DNA from: SAR202 cluster bacterium
GTDB taxonomy: Bacteria; Chloroflexota; Dehalococcoidia; Lucifugimonadales; JASMAO01
Direction of reading: 5' to 3'
Assembly (NCBI GenBank): GCA_030754315.1
Contig: JASMAO010000209.1
Span: forward strand, 1-15,358
DNA: 15,358 nt
Each line of letters opens with the position of its first letter. Within the stretch, counting starts at the first letter, position 1. The notes beneath the pieces are model-generated. The model was not told the origin of the DNA, did not search any database, and was given only the letters and a program-made list of their open reading frames with translations. Below are positions 13,601 through 15,358 of the stretch, piece by piece. The position numbers were made by a program, and so were the translations under genes.

Positions 13601-15061
13601 TTAATTTTTCTTGGCTGTTCCAAGGAAGGAAGCCGCTGCTGCCATCAGGGTTAATCCGATGCAAACCCAGAATGTATTTCGCAAGCCCACTGTGAACGCC
13701 CTCAATACGGATAGGTCAGTAGCTTCGGTTATCACAGAAAGAGTTGGTGGGTGTCCCAATGATCCCATAGTCTCTGTAACGATCGCAGTAGATACTGCGA
13801 TACCGACAACATTTCCGGAGTTTCTAACTAAATTGGTAAATGATGAGATAACTCCATAACTAGCAGGAGAAACCACACTCAATATAGAACTATTGTTGGA
13901 GGGCCAAAAAGTTCCTGAACCAAGTGTTTGAACAACCATTCCCACTAGAACTACGACAAGAGATTCTTCGATATCAAGATTAACCAGTATTAGTAACCCC
14001 ATTGCAGCCACCAGCATTCCACCCACATTAAATATGCGCCAGCCGTATCTATCAGAAAGCCGACCACTTATTGGACCTGCTATGACCATGCAAAATGCAC
14101 TGGGAACTATTATCCATCCAATTTTTGATGGGCTAAATCCGAGAACGAATTGAAGATAGAATGGGATAAGAAACCTTACGGGTTGAGTTCCCAAAAACGA
14201 TAACCAGCTTGCTAAAACTCCAGTGGCAAAGAGGCCGGAGCCAAACAGCCTGAGATCCAACATGGGGGATTCAACATACAATTCCCACCAAATGAAAAAC
14301 CCTGCTGATGCCAGAAAGATTCCGAATGCAGTAATCACAGATAATGAATCCCAACCATAGCGGGATCCAAGAGTCATTGCCAGTAATAGCGAAATTAATG
14401 TGGCGGCAGAAAAAGTAGCACCTAACCAGTCAAAGTGATCATTTGCACCGACCCTTCCCCCACTACGCTCAGTATCCAAAATAAGCATGGCCACTATTAA
14501 GGACACTACCCCTAAACCAGCAGTCGCGTACAGGACTGACTCCCAACCAAGGTAGTCAACCAAAAAGCCTCCTATAGCCGGTCCAGCCACCGCACCTATC
14601 CCAACCACACTCATAGTTAAGCCAAGGGCCCTTCCCCTATCACCGTCTCCGAAGGCAGATATTACCATTGCCATAGAGGTACCTTGAGTCATTGCTGAAC
14701 CAACACCTTGAAGTATTTTGGCACCTATCAATAATTCAATGTTAGGAGATATTGCCGCAAGAAATCCTCCTGTTGTGAATACTATGAATCCAAGTAGATA
14801 TATTATTTTTCTTCCCAGAATGTCAGAAAGGCGCCCCATAGGTAATAATAGTGCGGCAATGGTCAATCCATATCCAATGACAATCCATTGAGTGGTTGGT
14901 AAGTCAGTATTAAAATGGTCAGCAATTGAAGGAAGCGCAACATTGATCCCACCGTGGTCAAATACTGAAGTAAACAACCCGATGGAGACAGCAAAAAGAA
15001 CCCACCATTTATAGGTGATGCGATTTTTGAGGGGATTCCTCTTAAAAAAATTGGTGATCAT
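13601..15061 (-). CDS. MFS transporter, DHA2 (EmrB/QacA-type, 14 TM) family
   Basis: 486 residues rich in long hydrophobic segments, compatible with the 14-helix drug:H+ antiporter-2 layout in the inner membrane. Helix 1 carries D35 in FDHGGINVALPSI (the D1 motif of this group, normally LDxTIVNVALP). Motif A is GRLSDILGRK at 76-85; the second-half equivalent is GRLSDRYGWR. Motif C, the antiporter signature, is VVGIGAVAGPAIGGF at 151-165. The predicted role is proton-driven export of a small hydrophobic or amphipathic compound. No MarR/TetR regulator or membrane-fusion (EmrA) partner is beside it. ATG 15061 is used; the N-terminal 20 residues are cytoplasmic and basic. The substrate cannot be inferred. 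Confidence 0.92.
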   Translation of the reverse strand: MITNFFKRNPLKNRITYKWWVLFAVSIGLFTSVFDHGGINVALPSIADHFNTDLPTTQWIVIGYGLTIAALLLPMGRLSDILGRKIIYLLGFIVFTTGGFLAAISPNIELLIGAKILQGVGSAMTQGTSMAMVISAFGDGDRGRALGLTMSVVGIGAVAGPAIGGFLVDYLGWESVLYATAGLGVVSLIVAMLILDTERSGGRVGANDHFDWLGATFSAATLISLLLAMTLGSRYGWDSLSVITAFGIFLASAGFFIWWELYVESPMLDLRLFGSGLFATGVLASWLSFLGTQPVRFLIPFYLQFVLGFSPSKIGWIIVPSAFCMVIAGPISGRLSDRYGWRIFNVGGMLVAAMGLLILVNLDIEESLVVVLVGMVVQTLGSGTFWPSNNSSILSVVSPASYGVISSFTNLVRNSGNVVGIAVSTAIVTETMGSLGHPPTLSVITEATDLSVLRAFTVGLRNTFWVCIGLTLMAAAASFLGTAKKN

Positions 15062-15172
15062 TCATCGGGTACTCCAAGATGGCTCTGCACATGGTACAGC
15101 AGACGTGATAAGTTTACGAAAGGGACTGAACCGCGGATAAACCATCAGTCAAAAACAATTTGGAGGAAATAT

Positions 15173-15358
15173 AGGCTATTTCATGTAACCGTAGACCATA
15201 CCGCAGAAAGTTGCCCCCTTGTAACTAATGAGCCGGGGAAAAGAATGACTGCAGCTGGCGCAGAAAAAGCAGGGGTGAACCTTGTATTCGCCCTTGGCGG
15301 TAGACCTCAGCATCGTACCGTCTATGTGGTAGAAACGGACAATATAGACAAATTATAC
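15173..15358 (+). CDS. Partial small protein with HTxxxCP motif, start codon reads AGG
   Basis: An open frame runs off the right edge and encodes LFHVTVDHTAESCPLVTNEP, then LVFALGG and VYVVETDNIDKLY. The pattern (LFHVxxxHTxxxCP, a central strand, then a 'yxvvEaD' strand) fits small ferredoxin-like alpha/beta proteins of the DUF3303/Dabb-like kind, usually about 90-100 residues. GGAGG at 15162-15166 is ideally spaced for a start at 15173, where relatives would have ATG before LFHV, but the codon is AGG. The next in-frame ATG (15245) would remove the conserved motif. The frame is also open upstream without a better start. Either a point error/mutation or a non-canonical start is involved. Divergent from the MFS gene. 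Confidence 0.6.

Noticed and set aside
1..15358. CRISPR array, rRNA or toxin-antitoxin/defence system
   Set aside because: No regularly spaced repeats, rRNA signatures or recognisable defence, toxin or antitoxin proteins were found on either strand.

Overview
The window looks like an accessory, catabolic stretch of a bacterial chromosome. Most of it is moderately AT-rich (22 G+C in the 60 bases at 7981-8040). The gene content is a CaiB/BaiF CoA-transferase, a flavin-dependent luciferase-like monooxygenase, a lone molybdenum hydroxylase large subunit, a Gfo/Idh/MocA oxidoreductase, an SDR, a HbpS/GlcG-type protein, an Asp/Glu racemase, a Rid protein, an HpcH/HpaI aldolase and a drug/metabolite efflux MFS. 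That repertoire is typical of large catabolic marine lineages such as SAR202-type Chloroflexota, but this assignment is inference from gene content and no phylogenetic marker is present.

Layout. 1-908 (-): luciferase-like monooxygenase broken by a single-base frameshift and cut by the window edge. 1225-3543 (+): orphan xanthine dehydrogenase-family catalytic subunit, divergent from it. 3544-4182: a gene-poor junction zone holding the 3' tail of a decayed NAD-epimerase, two direct-repeat pairs and the 3' half of a tRNA-Leu(UAA). It reads as the right attachment site (attR) of an integrated element lying to the left. 4183-5379 (-) CoA-transferase and 5640-6740 (-) Gfo/Idh/MocA follow, then a possible beta-ketoacyl synthase remnant (6829-7047, -). 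7132-8367 (+): an operon of HbpS/GlcG-like protein and SDR, followed by a carboxymuconolactone-decarboxylase-like gene that stops being recognisable after about 37 codons.

At about 8515 base composition jumps (40 G+C in the 60 bases at 9001-9060) and stays high to about 11190. This 2.7-kb block carries the last part of what looks like a class III nucleotide cyclase, an NAD-dependent epimerase/dehydratase and an erythromycin-esterase-family protein. Successive genes are joined by 4-base ATGA stop/start overlaps. It is a slice of an operon from a high-GC genome, cut in mid-gene on its left and fused in frame to the broken decarboxylase. No integrase, transposase or terminal repeat is visible, so it is either an illegitimate-recombination acquisition or an assembly chimera.

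After the block the AT-rich genome resumes: Asp/Glu/hydantoin racemase (+), convergent RidA-family protein (-), HpcH/HpaI aldolase (+), 14-TM MFS exporter (-) and, at the right edge, the start of a small HTxxxCP protein (+) whose expected ATG reads AGG. The intact genes fit peripheral catabolism of organic acids, CoA esters and nitrogen compounds, with export. The striking property of the window is decay and mosaicism: up to six broken or partial genes, one tRNA fragment and several short dispersed repeats in 15 kb.
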